A stretch of 64,000 bases of DNA, taken from contig NZ_OZ007030.1 of NCBI RefSeq assembly GCF_963931595.1, positions 860,481 to 924,480 on the forward strand. The letters are read 5' to 3'. Below the pieces are notes generated by a model. That model searched no databases and was not told the DNA's origin. It was given only the letters and a program-made list of their open reading frames with translations. Below, piece by piece: positions 43,268-52,200 of this stretch (its first letter is position 1; the number at the start of each line of letters is the position of its first letter). The stretch is from an uncultured Subdoligranulum sp. Its GTDB lineage: Bacteria > Bacillota > Clostridia > Oscillospirales > Ruminococcaceae. A program made the position numbers and the translations under genes.

Positions 43268-43975
43268 ATGGGGATTCAATACAACCGCATCCTGCTGAAA
43301 GTCAGCGGGGAGGCACTCTCCGGCCCGAAGGGCACCGGCTTTGACGAGGCAACCATCGCTTCCATCTGCGCCGGCATCAAGAAAGCGTACGAACTGGGTG
43401 CGCAGATCGGTATTGTGGTAGGCGGCGGCAACTTCTGGCGCGGCCGTTCCAGCGGCAAGATGGACCGTATGGATGCCGACAAGATCGGTATGCTGGCCAC
43501 TGTGATGAACGCGCTGGCCGTCAAGGACGCGCTGCGCCAGCAGGGCGTGCCGGCGGTGGTCATGACCAGTTCCTTCATGCCCCAGGTGGCGGAAGTCTTC
43601 ACCAGTGACAAGGCCATCGCGGCGCTGGAAAGCGGCAAGATCGTCGTCTTCGGCGGCGGTACCGGCAACCCGATCTTCTCCACCGATACCGCTTCGGCGC
43701 TGCGTGCGCTGGAGATCGGCGCCGACGCCATGTTCAAGGCGACGATGGTGGACGGCGTGTATGACAAGGACCCCCACAAGTATCCCGACGCGGTGCGCTA
43801 CGATACGCTGACCTTCACCCGGGTGCTGGATGAGCGGCTGGCCGTGATGGATTCCACGGCGGCCACGCTGTGCCGTGACAACGGCCTGCCCATCCTGGTC
43901 TTTGATCTGGGCCAGCCCGACAACATCGCCAAGGCCGTGGAGGGCCAAGCGGTGGGCACCATCGTCAAGGAGTAA
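43268..43975 (+). CDS. pyrH: UMP kinase
   Basis: Hexameric UMP kinase of 235 residues, converting UMP to UDP. Amino-acid-kinase fold with RILLKVSGEAL at the N-terminus, GIVVGGGNFWRG (near residue 50), and GTGNPIFSTDTAS (near 135) plus VDGVYDKDP (near 160), all diagnostic for PyrH. Start follows AGGTGG at 9 bases. First gene of a same-strand cluster reaching polC with no terminator between; frr comes 53 bases later as in most bacteria. Confidence 0.96.
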   Translation: MGIQYNRILLKVSGEALSGPKGTGFDEATIASICAGIKKAYELGAQIGIVVGGGNFWRGRSSGKMDRMDADKIGMLATVMNALAVKDALRQQGVPAVVMTSSFMPQVAEVFTSDKAIAALESGKIVVFGGGTGNPIFSTDTASALRALEIGADAMFKATMVDGVYDKDPHKYPDAVRYDTLTFTRVLDERLAVMDSTAATLCRDNGLPILVFDLGQPDNIAKAVEGQAVGTIVKE

Positions 43976-44028
43976 GAAAAAATCATAGAATTGTGCCTAT
44001 ACTAATGCAAAACGAAGGAGAAATTGCC

Positions 44029-44583
44029 ATGAGCAGCACGACGAAACCGTTTGAAGAAAAGATGAATGCCAGCGTGGACCATCTGGCCCGGGAGCTGGCG
44101 GCGATCCGCGCTGGCCGTGCCAACCCGGCCGTTCTCGACCGTGTCACGGTGGATTACTACGGCAGCCCCACGCCCATCAACCAGATCGCCGCGGTGGCGG
44201 TGGCGGAAGCGCGTATTCTGACCATCACCCCCTGGGACCGCCAGATGCTCAAGCCCATTTCCAAGGCCATCCAGACCAGCGATATCGGCATCAACCCCAT
44301 CGATGACGGCCAGGTGATCCGGCTGATCTTCCCGGCACCCACCGAGGAACGCCGCAAGCAGCTGACCAAGGATGTCCAGAAGCAGGGCGAGGAAGCCAAG
44401 GTGGCGGTGCGCAACGTGCGCCGTGATGCCATGGACAAGTTCAAGGCCATGAAGAAGGCCGGCGAACTGACCGAGGATGACCAGAAAAAGCTGGAGGAAG
44501 AGACCCAGAAACTGACCGACAAGTACGTCAAGCTGATCGACGAGACTTGTGCTGCCAAGAATAAGGAAATCATGGAAGTCTGA
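44029..44583 (+). CDS. frr: ribosome recycling factor
   Basis: Protein of 184 residues that splits post-termination ribosomes with EF-G. Family motifs: ELAAIRAGRANPAVLDRVTVDYYG, PWDRQMLKPISKAI, LTxxxRKQLTKDVQKQGEEAKVAVRNVRRDA and the C-terminal long helix DDQKKLEEETQKLTDKYVKLID. Length is normal. ATG follows GAAGGAGAAATTGCC. Between frr and the next gene a hairpin (TGCGGGC / GCCCGCA at 44610-44637) is present without a T-run. Confidence 0.96.
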   Translation: MSSTTKPFEEKMNASVDHLARELAAIRAGRANPAVLDRVTVDYYGSPTPINQIAAVAVAEARILTITPWDRQMLKPISKAIQTSDIGINPIDDGQVIRLIFPAPTEERRKQLTKDVQKQGEEAKVAVRNVRRDAMDKFKAMKKAGELTEDDQKKLEEETQKLTDKYVKLIDETCAAKNKEIMEV

Positions 44584-44687
44584 TTGTATTGGCACTTCCT
44601 CATCGTCTGTGCGGGCATGCCGATGGGCACGCCCGCATAGGCTGTTATGAGTACTGTATTATTCCATCCGTGAAAGGGAACCACCGT

Positions 44688-45548
44688 ATGAAGACCCGCG
44701 TCATTACCGCCGCTGTCGGCCTGGTTTTTCTGGCCGTCGTGCTGGCGTTTTTCAACACCATCCTGTTTGATCTGGTGCTCACGGCCGTCTGCCTGATCGC
44801 CATCCATGAAGTCTTTTCTGCCATGGGATTCGGCAAGAAGCAATGGTATCTGTATGCCGTGGCGGTGCCGTATACACTGCTGATCATGCTTACGACTACC
44901 CCTGCCGCCCGCATACTGGTGTTGCCGGTCAGCTTTCTGGTGGTGCTGTTTTTCAATATCTGCCAGATTGCCCAGGTACATGCGCTGGATTTCGGCAAGC
45001 TGACGGGCTATGTCTATTTTTCCGGGGTCATCATCTTCTGCTTCTATTCCCTCATTCACCTCAAACGGATGTTGCCTTTTGAAAATTATCGCTATGACGC
45101 CATCTATTTCATTCTGCTGATCCTCTGCTTTGCCTGGGGCGGTGATACCGCCGCCTACTTCGCGGGGCGTGCCTTCGGCAAGCACAAGCTGGCGCCGGTG
45201 GTCAGTCCCAACAAGACGGTGGAAGGCGCCATCGGCGGCGTGGCAGGCAGCGTCCTTGCCGGTATGCTGCTGACGGCGGCTTACACGCTGCTGTCCGCCG
45301 GGTACAACGTGATCAGCATCCAGATGCGCCCCAAGCATTATGTGGTGCTGCTTTTCATGGGGGCCATCGCCTCGGTGCTGGGCATTCTGGGCGATCTCTT
45401 TGCCTCGGCGGTGAAGCGCCAGGTAGGGCTCAAGGATTACGGTACGATCTTCCCGGGCCACGGCGGTATTCTGGACCGCTTCGACAGCGTGATGTTCATC
45501 GCGCCGTTCGTGGCGATCGTTGTGCGGTATTTCTTTTATGTTCTGTAA
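44688..45548 (+). CDS. cdsA: phosphatidate cytidylyltransferase
   Basis: Membrane enzyme of 286 residues that makes CDP-diacylglycerol from phosphatidate and CTP for phospholipid synthesis. About seven to eight membrane segments. The CDP-DAG synthase signature is present at the C-terminal part: SAVKRQVGLKDYGTIFPGHGGILDRFDS, including the invariant KD...PGHGG.LDR.DS pattern, and WGGDTAAYFAGRAFGKHKLAPVVSPNKT earlier. Start follows GAAAGGGAACCACCGT. It comes directly after frr; uppS, commonly between these two, is absent. Confidence 0.95.
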   Translation: MKTRVITAAVGLVFLAVVLAFFNTILFDLVLTAVCLIAIHEVFSAMGFGKKQWYLYAVAVPYTLLIMLTTTPAARILVLPVSFLVVLFFNICQIAQVHALDFGKLTGYVYFSGVIIFCFYSLIHLKRMLPFENYRYDAIYFILLILCFAWGGDTAAYFAGRAFGKHKLAPVVSPNKTVEGAIGGVAGSVLAGMLLTAAYTLLSAGYNVISIQMRPKHYVVLLFMGAIASVLGILGDLFASAVKRQVGLKDYGTIFPGHGGILDRFDSVMFIAPFVAIVVRYFFYVL

Positions 45549-45566
45549 AACAAAGGACGGACAATT

Positions 45567-46718
45567 ATGAGTAAAACCATCACACTGCTGGGTTCCACCG
45601 GTTCCATCGGTACCCAGAGTCTGGATGTATGCCGGATGCACGGTTATTCGGTGTTCGGTCTGGCGGCGCGCTCCAGCGTGGATAAACTGCTGGAGCAGAT
45701 CAGGGAATTCCATCCGCGCTATGTGGCGGTGGTGGACCCTGAGGCCTGCGGCAAACTGGAGACTGAACTGGCCGGCCAGCCGGACGCACCGAAGCTGCTG
45801 TCAGGCGCGGAGGGCCTGCGGGAGCTGGCTGCCATGGACGGTCCCGATGTGGTGCTCAACGCAGTGGTCGGCATTGCGGGCCTGGATGCCTCGCTGGCAG
45901 CCATCGAGAGCAGCCACGACCTGGCGCTGGCCAACAAGGAAAGCCTGGTCACCGGCGGCCATCTGGTGACCGACGCAGTAAAGCGGAACGGTGTGCACCT
46001 GCTGCCGGTGGACAGTGAGCACAGCGCCATTTTCCAGTGCCTGCAGGACGCCCACAGCGCCAAAACGCTGGAGAAAATCCTGCTCACGGCGTCGGGCGGA
46101 CCCTTCTTCGGCATGACGACGGAGGAACTCCGCGGCAAGACCAAGGAGGATGCCCTGCGCCATCCCAACTGGAACATGGGTGCCAAGATTACCATCGACT
46201 CGGCCACCCTGATGAACAAGGGCCTGGAACTCATCGAGGCGGCATGGCTGTTCGGTCTGCCGGAGGATAAGATCCAGATCGTTGTCCAGCGGGAGAGCAT
46301 CATCCATTCGGCGGTGCAGTTCGCCGACCATTCCATCATTGCCCAGCTGGGCGTGCCGGATATGCGCATCCCCATTCAGTATGCGCTGACCTGGCCGGAA
46401 CGTCTGCCCAGCCCGGTGCCGGAGCTGGACTTCACGGCGCTGACCAAACTGAGCATTGCCACGGCGGACGAAGAAACCTTCCGCTGTCTGGCTGCCTGCA
46501 AGAAGGCCATCCGCAAGGGCGGGCTTGCCCCCTGCGCGGCCAACGGCGCCAACGAAGCAGCGGTGGCCCATTTCCTGCGGGACGAGATCGGCTTCCTGGA
46601 CATCGGCCGCCTGGTGGAAGGCGTGGTGGACAGCGACAGCTTCGGCGGCGACTACACGCTGGAGGATGTCCATGCATGCGACCGCATGGCCCGCGCTTAT
46701 GTGGAAGCCCATATTTGA
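45567..46718 (+). CDS. dxr: 1-deoxy-D-xylulose 5-phosphate reductoisomerase
   Basis: Second enzyme of the MEP isoprenoid pathway, 383 residues, NADPH-dependent. N-terminal NADPH fold with LLGSTGSIGTQSLDV; LALANKESLVTGG (near residue 117); metal/substrate site LPVDSEHSAIFQCL (near 145); SGGPF (near 180) and HPNWNMGAKITIDSATLMNKGLE (near 200), all standard. Start follows AAAGGACGG. It sits between cdsA and rseP, the usual Firmicute order. Confidence 0.97.
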   Translation: MSKTITLLGSTGSIGTQSLDVCRMHGYSVFGLAARSSVDKLLEQIREFHPRYVAVVDPEACGKLETELAGQPDAPKLLSGAEGLRELAAMDGPDVVLNAVVGIAGLDASLAAIESSHDLALANKESLVTGGHLVTDAVKRNGVHLLPVDSEHSAIFQCLQDAHSAKTLEKILLTASGGPFFGMTTEELRGKTKEDALRHPNWNMGAKITIDSATLMNKGLELIEAAWLFGLPEDKIQIVVQRESIIHSAVQFADHSIIAQLGVPDMRIPIQYALTWPERLPSPVPELDFTALTKLSIATADEETFRCLAACKKAIRKGGLAPCAANGANEAAVAHFLRDEIGFLDIGRLVEGVVDSDSFGGDYTLEDVHACDRMARAYVEAHI

Positions 46719-46734
46719 GATTTGAGAGGTGCCT

Positions 46735-47826
46735 ATGACTGCATTGCTGACCGGGCTGGTATCCCTGCTCGTGTTCGGGGTTGTCATTTTGGTGCATGAG
46801 CTGGGCCATTTCTGGGCGGCCCGGCATTGCGGCATTCGGGTGGAGGAATTCTCCATCGGATTCGGACCGAAACTGTTTTGCTGGAACCGCGGCGGAACCC
46901 GGTACACTTTGCGGCTGATCCCGCTGGGCGGTTACAATCTGTTTTCCACGCCGCCCGACCCGGACGGGGAGGGGGAGGAAATTCCCCCGGTGCGTCCGCC
47001 GGAGCGGAAAAAGAGCCTGTTCCCGGTGACGGTGCGCGGCCTGGAATTTGAACAGGCCGGGGCCTGGCAGCGCTTTTTTGTAACGCTGTGGGGCGCCGTG
47101 ATGAATTTTCTGCTGGGGCTTGTTGTGCTGCTGGTGCTGGTGTTCAGCATGGCCAATCTGGGCGGCACCACGATTGCCCAGTTCGTGGACGGTGCTTCCA
47201 GCAGCCAGACGGGGCTGCAGATGGGGGATACCATCGTGAAAGTGGACGGCAAACGGACGCGCACGGCCAACTCGCTGGCGCAGATGTTTGACGGTACAGA
47301 AAAATCCCACACCATGACGGTACTCCGCGACGGGGAGATCGTGACGCTGGACGGCGTGACGGTGGCTCCCACCACCGACGCGGACGGCAACATTGTCAGC
47401 GGGGTGGATTTCCGGGTGGCGGCAGTTCCCAAGACGCTGCGCAACGTCCTGGTGCAGACCGGGGAATTCTTCCGGTATTACAGTACCGCCATCCTGGGCG
47501 GCTTCTGGGAACTTGCCACTGGCCGGGTGGGGGTGGATCAGCTGTCCGGCCCCATCGGTACGGTGTCGGCGGTGAGCCAGGCCGTGCAGTACGGCTGGCG
47601 GGATGTGCTCTCCCTGATGGCACTGCTGACCATCAATGTGGGCATATTCAATCTGCTGCCGATCCCCGCACTGGACGGCTGCAAACTGTTGTTTTTGTTG
47701 TTTGAGGGTCTGACAGGCCATGCGGTGCCGCAGCGTTTTCAGATTGCGGTCAACACCGCCGGTATGGTCCTGCTGCTGTGGCTGATGCTGCTGGTGACCA
47801 TGCAGGATATAACCAGAATTTTGTAA
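46735..47826 (+). CDS. rseP: RseP-type site-2 metalloprotease
   Basis: Intramembrane zinc protease of 363 residues. HELGH at residues 21-25 in the first membrane segment binds zinc; the second metal-site segment is NLLPIPALDG near residue 305, where the following residue is Cys rather than the more usual Gly. A PDZ domain (about 140-215) lies in between (TIAQFVDGASSSQTGLQMGDTIVKVDG). In Firmicutes such proteases cut anti-sigma factors or signal peptide remnants. The ATG at 46735 follows GAGAGG at 5 bases; an in-frame GTG two codons earlier overlaps the ribosome-binding site. No anti-sigma gene is in the window. Confidence 0.94.
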   Translation: MTALLTGLVSLLVFGVVILVHELGHFWAARHCGIRVEEFSIGFGPKLFCWNRGGTRYTLRLIPLGGYNLFSTPPDPDGEGEEIPPVRPPERKKSLFPVTVRGLEFEQAGAWQRFFVTLWGAVMNFLLGLVVLLVLVFSMANLGGTTIAQFVDGASSSQTGLQMGDTIVKVDGKRTRTANSLAQMFDGTEKSHTMTVLRDGEIVTLDGVTVAPTTDADGNIVSGVDFRVAAVPKTLRNVLVQTGEFFRYYSTAILGGFWELATGRVGVDQLSGPIGTVSAVSQAVQYGWRDVLSLMALLTINVGIFNLLPIPALDGCKLLFLLFEGLTGHAVPQRFQIAVNTAGMVLLLWLMLLVTMQDITRIL

Positions 47827-47838
47827 GGAGGAGCAGCT

Positions 47839-48891
47839 ATGACGCGCCAACTGAAACGAGAAGTCAAGATCGGAAACGTGACCATCGGCGGTACCCATCC
47901 CATCGCCGTGCAGACCATGCTCAACGTGCCGGTAAAAGATATTGCGGGCAATGTGGCCCAGGCCAAGCGGGTGGCGGCGGCAGGCTGCCAGATCGTGCGG
48001 GTGACGGTGCCCACGCCGGCGGATGCGGCGGTGGTTTCCGCCATCAAGGAGGCGGTGGACATCCCCGTGGTGGCGGATATTCATTTCGATTACCGCGCCG
48101 CGCTGGCTGCGCTGGATGCAGGAGCCGACAAGATCCGCATCAACCCGGGCAACATCGGTGACGATGACCGCGTCAAGGCGGTGGCCGACGCCTGCAACGC
48201 TAAAAACGTACCCATCCGCATCGGTGTCAACGGCGGCAGCCTGGAAAAGCATATCCTGGCCAAGTACGGTGCCCCGGTACCGGAGGCCATGGTGGAAAGC
48301 GCGCTGTATCATGTGCGCCTGCTGGAAAAACATGACTTTGACAACATTGTCATCTCCATCAAGTCCAGCAATGTGCCGCGCATGATGGCCGCCTATCGGA
48401 TGCTGTCGGCGCAGACCGACTACCCGCTCCATGTGGGCGTCACCGAAGCGGGCGGCAATCGGATGGGACTTATCAAATCCGGCATGGGCATCGGCGGCCT
48501 TCTGCTGGAAGGCATCGGCGATACGCTGCGTGTTTCGCTGACCGAGGACCCCGAAAACGAGGTATACGCAGGCTACGATATCCTGCGGGCGGTGGGCTAT
48601 GCCGTGGCCGGTCCTGAAATCATCAGCTGCCCCACCTGCGGTCGTACCCAGTATCCCATGATCGAGATCGCCAACGAGGTGGAACAGCGCCTGCGGGATG
48701 AGGGCTTCAAAAAGCCGCTGAAGATCGCCATCATGGGCTGCGTGGTCAATGGCCCCGGCGAGGCATCGGACGCCGATATCGGCATTGCCGGCGGCAAGGA
48801 CGAAGCGCTGCTCTTCATCCGCGGAGAGAAAATCCGCATGCTGAAGGGCGATATCGTCGGTCAGTTCCTGGAGGAGATCCACAAGCTGTAA
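47839..48891 (+). CDS. ispG: 4-hydroxy-3-methylbut-2-enyl diphosphate synthase (IspG/GcpE)
   Basis: Iron-sulfur enzyme of 350 residues in the MEP pathway, converting MEcPP to HMBPP. The 4Fe-4S ligands Cys264, Cys267 (ISCPTCGR) and Cys301 (MGCVVNGPGE), and the following Glu, match the family. N-terminal TIM-barrel motifs VQTMLNVP, DIHFDYR and INPGNIG are clear. ATG follows AAGGAGGAGCAGCT. Reducing equivalents would come from ferredoxin or flavodoxin. Third MEP gene in the window with dxr and ispDF. Confidence 0.96.
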   Translation: MTRQLKREVKIGNVTIGGTHPIAVQTMLNVPVKDIAGNVAQAKRVAAAGCQIVRVTVPTPADAAVVSAIKEAVDIPVVADIHFDYRAALAALDAGADKIRINPGNIGDDDRVKAVADACNAKNVPIRIGVNGGSLEKHILAKYGAPVPEAMVESALYHVRLLEKHDFDNIVISIKSSNVPRMMAAYRMLSAQTDYPLHVGVTEAGGNRMGLIKSGMGIGGLLLEGIGDTLRVSLTEDPENEVYAGYDILRAVGYAVAGPEIISCPTCGRTQYPMIEIANEVEQRLRDEGFKKPLKIAIMGCVVNGPGEASDADIGIAGGKDEALLFIRGEKIRMLKGDIVGQFLEEIHKL

Positions 48892-48914
48892 AACGAGCCG
48901 GAAAGGAAACGGCC

Positions 48915-49181
48915 ATGGAGACGCTGATTGAAATTATCGGTACAATGGTCCTGGATCTCCTGCAGGAGATCTGGCCGCCCATCCTGGCCATAGGGAACGG
49001 CGCGCTGGTCCTGTTCCTCGGCTTTGTGAGTTATCTTTACTATACCGCCGACCACCCCATCAAGGCGGTGGGCAGTCTGGTTGCGGCTATCCTGTTTCTG
49101 GTCGTTTTCATCGCAGGCTTCAAAACCGGCGTCTACAGGCGGCGTACTGCGAAAAAACGGCAAAACGGCCGCCGGAAATAA
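48915..49181 (+). CDS. small membrane protein between ispG and polC
   Basis: Protein of 88 residues with two probable membrane helices (about 25-43 and 53-70) and a very basic C-terminus (YRRRTAKKRQNGRRK). No family is recognised. ATG follows GGAAAGG. It sits 23 bases after ispG and 39 bases before polC, inside the cluster, so it is transcribed with them. The hydrophobic pattern and coding-like position suggest it is real. Confidence 0.68.
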   Translation: METLIEIIGTMVLDLLQEIWPPILAIGNGALVLFLGFVSYLYYTADHPIKAVGSLVAAILFLVVFIAGFKTGVYRRRTAKKRQNGRRK

Positions 49182-49220
49182 GAACGGAAGTTTCGCATTC
49201 CCAGTTGCAAAGGAGTTACT

Positions 49221-52200
49221 TTGAAACCACTTGTTACCCAGGTCTGGCCGCAGTTCACGGCGGACCAGCAGTTCTGCAATGCGTTCGGCAGTGTACTGGT
49301 CGATCGGGTGGAACTGCACCGTACCAAACGTCAGGTGATCATCTGCCTGCGCAGTGCCGAGCCGTTGGACCAGGCGCTGTGCGGGCGCCTTTGTGCATCC
49401 CTGCGGGAAGTCTTTGCGGGGTATGAACTGCATCTGCGCAATTATTTCTCCTACCCGAATATCACGCCGGAAGCGGTCCGGCTGATGATCGAGGAGCTGA
49501 AAGAGAAGGGCATGCCGGTCAACGGATTTCTGGACAAGAACGAGCCGGTGGTGTTCGGCGAGGACGGCATCACCGTTCGCGTCAATGCCGGACGCACCAT
49601 TCTGGAAAGTGTGGAGCTGCCCCGGGTACTGGCGGAACTGATTCAGGAGCGCACAGGCTCGCTGCCCATTGTGCGGCTGGCCGATACCGGCAACGCCCGC
49701 ACCGAGGAGGAGTTCGAGCAGTACCTGCAGGAGAAGACCCCGGTGGTCAAGTTCGAGGCCAAGGAAACGCCGCCCGACTTCACCATCGAGGGACTGTCGC
49801 TGTCCAACAAGCCGGTCAAGGTGTTCTACGGCAAGAACTTCAAACCCACCGAGACCCGCCGCCTCAACGATCTGGGCGACGGCGGCAAGGTGGTGGTGTG
49901 GGGCGATGTCTTTGCCACCGAGGTCAAGGGCAGCCGCCGCAAGATCTATTTCACCTCCATCACCGACTATACGGGTTCGGTCAACCTGAAGATCCTGGGC
50001 GACGAGGACGCCGACATGTCCAAGTGGGAGGGCCTCAAGCCCGGCACCACGCTGATTGTGCGCGGCAACTATATGTATGACAAGTATGAGCATGACTACG
50101 TCATCATGCCCTACGATGTATTGCAGGTGGAGCGGGAACCCCGCCAGGATACCGCCCCCGAGGGGCAGAAGCGGGTGGAACTGCATCTGCACACCAAGTC
50201 CAGCTCGATGGACGGCTTCAACGACCCCGGCAAGATCGTGCGTCTGGCCCACCGCATGGGTCATCGCGCCATTGCCATCACCGACCACGGCGTCTGCCAG
50301 GGCTATCCTGAAGCCATGCTGGCCACCGATGATATCCACAAGAACGACCCCAATTTCAAGCTGATCTACGGATGTGAAGCCTACTTCGTGGACGATATGA
50401 TCCCGGCGGTCTACGGCAAGGCCCAGATGCCGCTGTCCGGGTCCTTTGTGGTGTTTGACACCGAGACCACCGGCCTGGATTCCAACGTGGAGGCGCTGAC
50501 CGAGATCGGCGCCGTCTATGTGGAGAACGGAAAAATCAACGAGGAAAAGAAGTTCTGCACCTTCGTGAATCCCGGCAAGCCCATCCCCCAGAGGGTAGTG
50601 GAGCTGACCGGTATCAACGATGCCATGGTGGCCGATGCCCCCACGCCGGAGGAGGCCATCCGTGCCTTCAAGGAGTTCTGCGGCGACCATGTGCTGGTGG
50701 CCCACAATGCCCACAGCTTTGATATGCTCTTCATACGCAAGGCAGGGGAGAAGGCGGGCATCAGCTTTGACGAGAACACCTATATCGATACGCTGCCCAT
50801 GGGCCAGGCGTTGTTCCCGGGACTGCGCAACTACAAGCTGGATACCATCAACAAGCACCTGGAAATTCCGCCCTTCAACCACCACCGCGCCGTGGACGAT
50901 GCCATGGCACTGGCCCGCATCTTCGAGGTCATGCTCAATGACCTGCAGGAGAAGGACATCCAAACGGTGGAGGCCATCAACACCGGCCTGGGCGGCAACA
51001 AAGAAGTGCTGAAGAAGAAATACTACCATCTGATCATTCTGGTGCAGAACCAGGTGGGACTGAAGAACCTTTATCGCATTGTCAGCGCGGCCCACACCCA
51101 GTATTTCTTCAAAAAGCCCCGTGTGCCCCGCAGCCTGCTGAACAAATACCGGGAGGGCCTTCTGCTCTCTCCGGCCTGTGAAGCAGGTGAACTTTACAGG
51201 GCGATCGTGGCGGGCCAGCCCTACGAACAGCTGCTGCGCATCGCCGATTATTACGATTATCTGGAAGTGCAGCCGCTGGGCAACAATGAATTCATGGTCC
51301 GCAACGGTCAGGTGGATTCCATCGAGGCGGTGAAAAACTTCAACCGTACGGTCATCCAGCTGGGCGAGGACCTGCACAAACCGGTGGTGGCCACCGGCGA
51401 CTCCCATTTCCAGGAGCCGGAGGACTGGATCTACCGGGCGGTGCTGCAGGCCGGCAACGGCTTCAAGGACGCCGACAACCAGGCACCGCTCTACTATCAC
51501 ACCACCACGGAAATGCTGGAGGACTTCAGCTATCTGCCCCAGGACAAGGCCTTTGAGATCGTGGTCACCAATCCCAACAAGATTGCCGCCACCATCGACA
51601 ACAATCTGCGGGCCATTCCCAAGGGCACCTATCCGCCCAGCATTCCCGGCGCCGAGCAGGAACTGCGGGATGACACCTGGAAGCACGCGGCCCGGGACTA
51701 CGGTACCCCGCTGCCCGACGTGCTGCAGAAGCGCCTGAAAAAGGAACTGGATTCCATCTGTGGCCACGGCTACGCGGTTCTGTACGTCATTGCCGTGCGT
51801 CTGGTGGCCTATTCCAATGCGGGCGGCTACCAGGTGGGCAGCCGTGGCTCGGTGGGCTCGTCCGCCGTGGCCCACTTCTCCGGCATTTCGGAGGTCAACT
51901 CCATGCCGCCCCACTATCTGTGCCCCGAATGCAAACACAGCGAGTGGATTGACGACGGCGTCCACATGGACGGTTTCGACCTGCCCGACAAAAACTGCCC
52001 GGTCTGCGGGCACAAGATGATCGTGGAAGGCCACGACATTCCGTTTGAAACCTTCCTGGGCTTCTACGGCGACAAGGAACCGGATATCGACCTGAACTTC
52101 TCGGGCATGTACCAGTCCCACGTCCACCGCTATACCGAGGAACTCTTCGGCAAGGAAAACGTCTTCAAGGCCGGCACGGTGTCCGGTCTGCAGGACAAGA

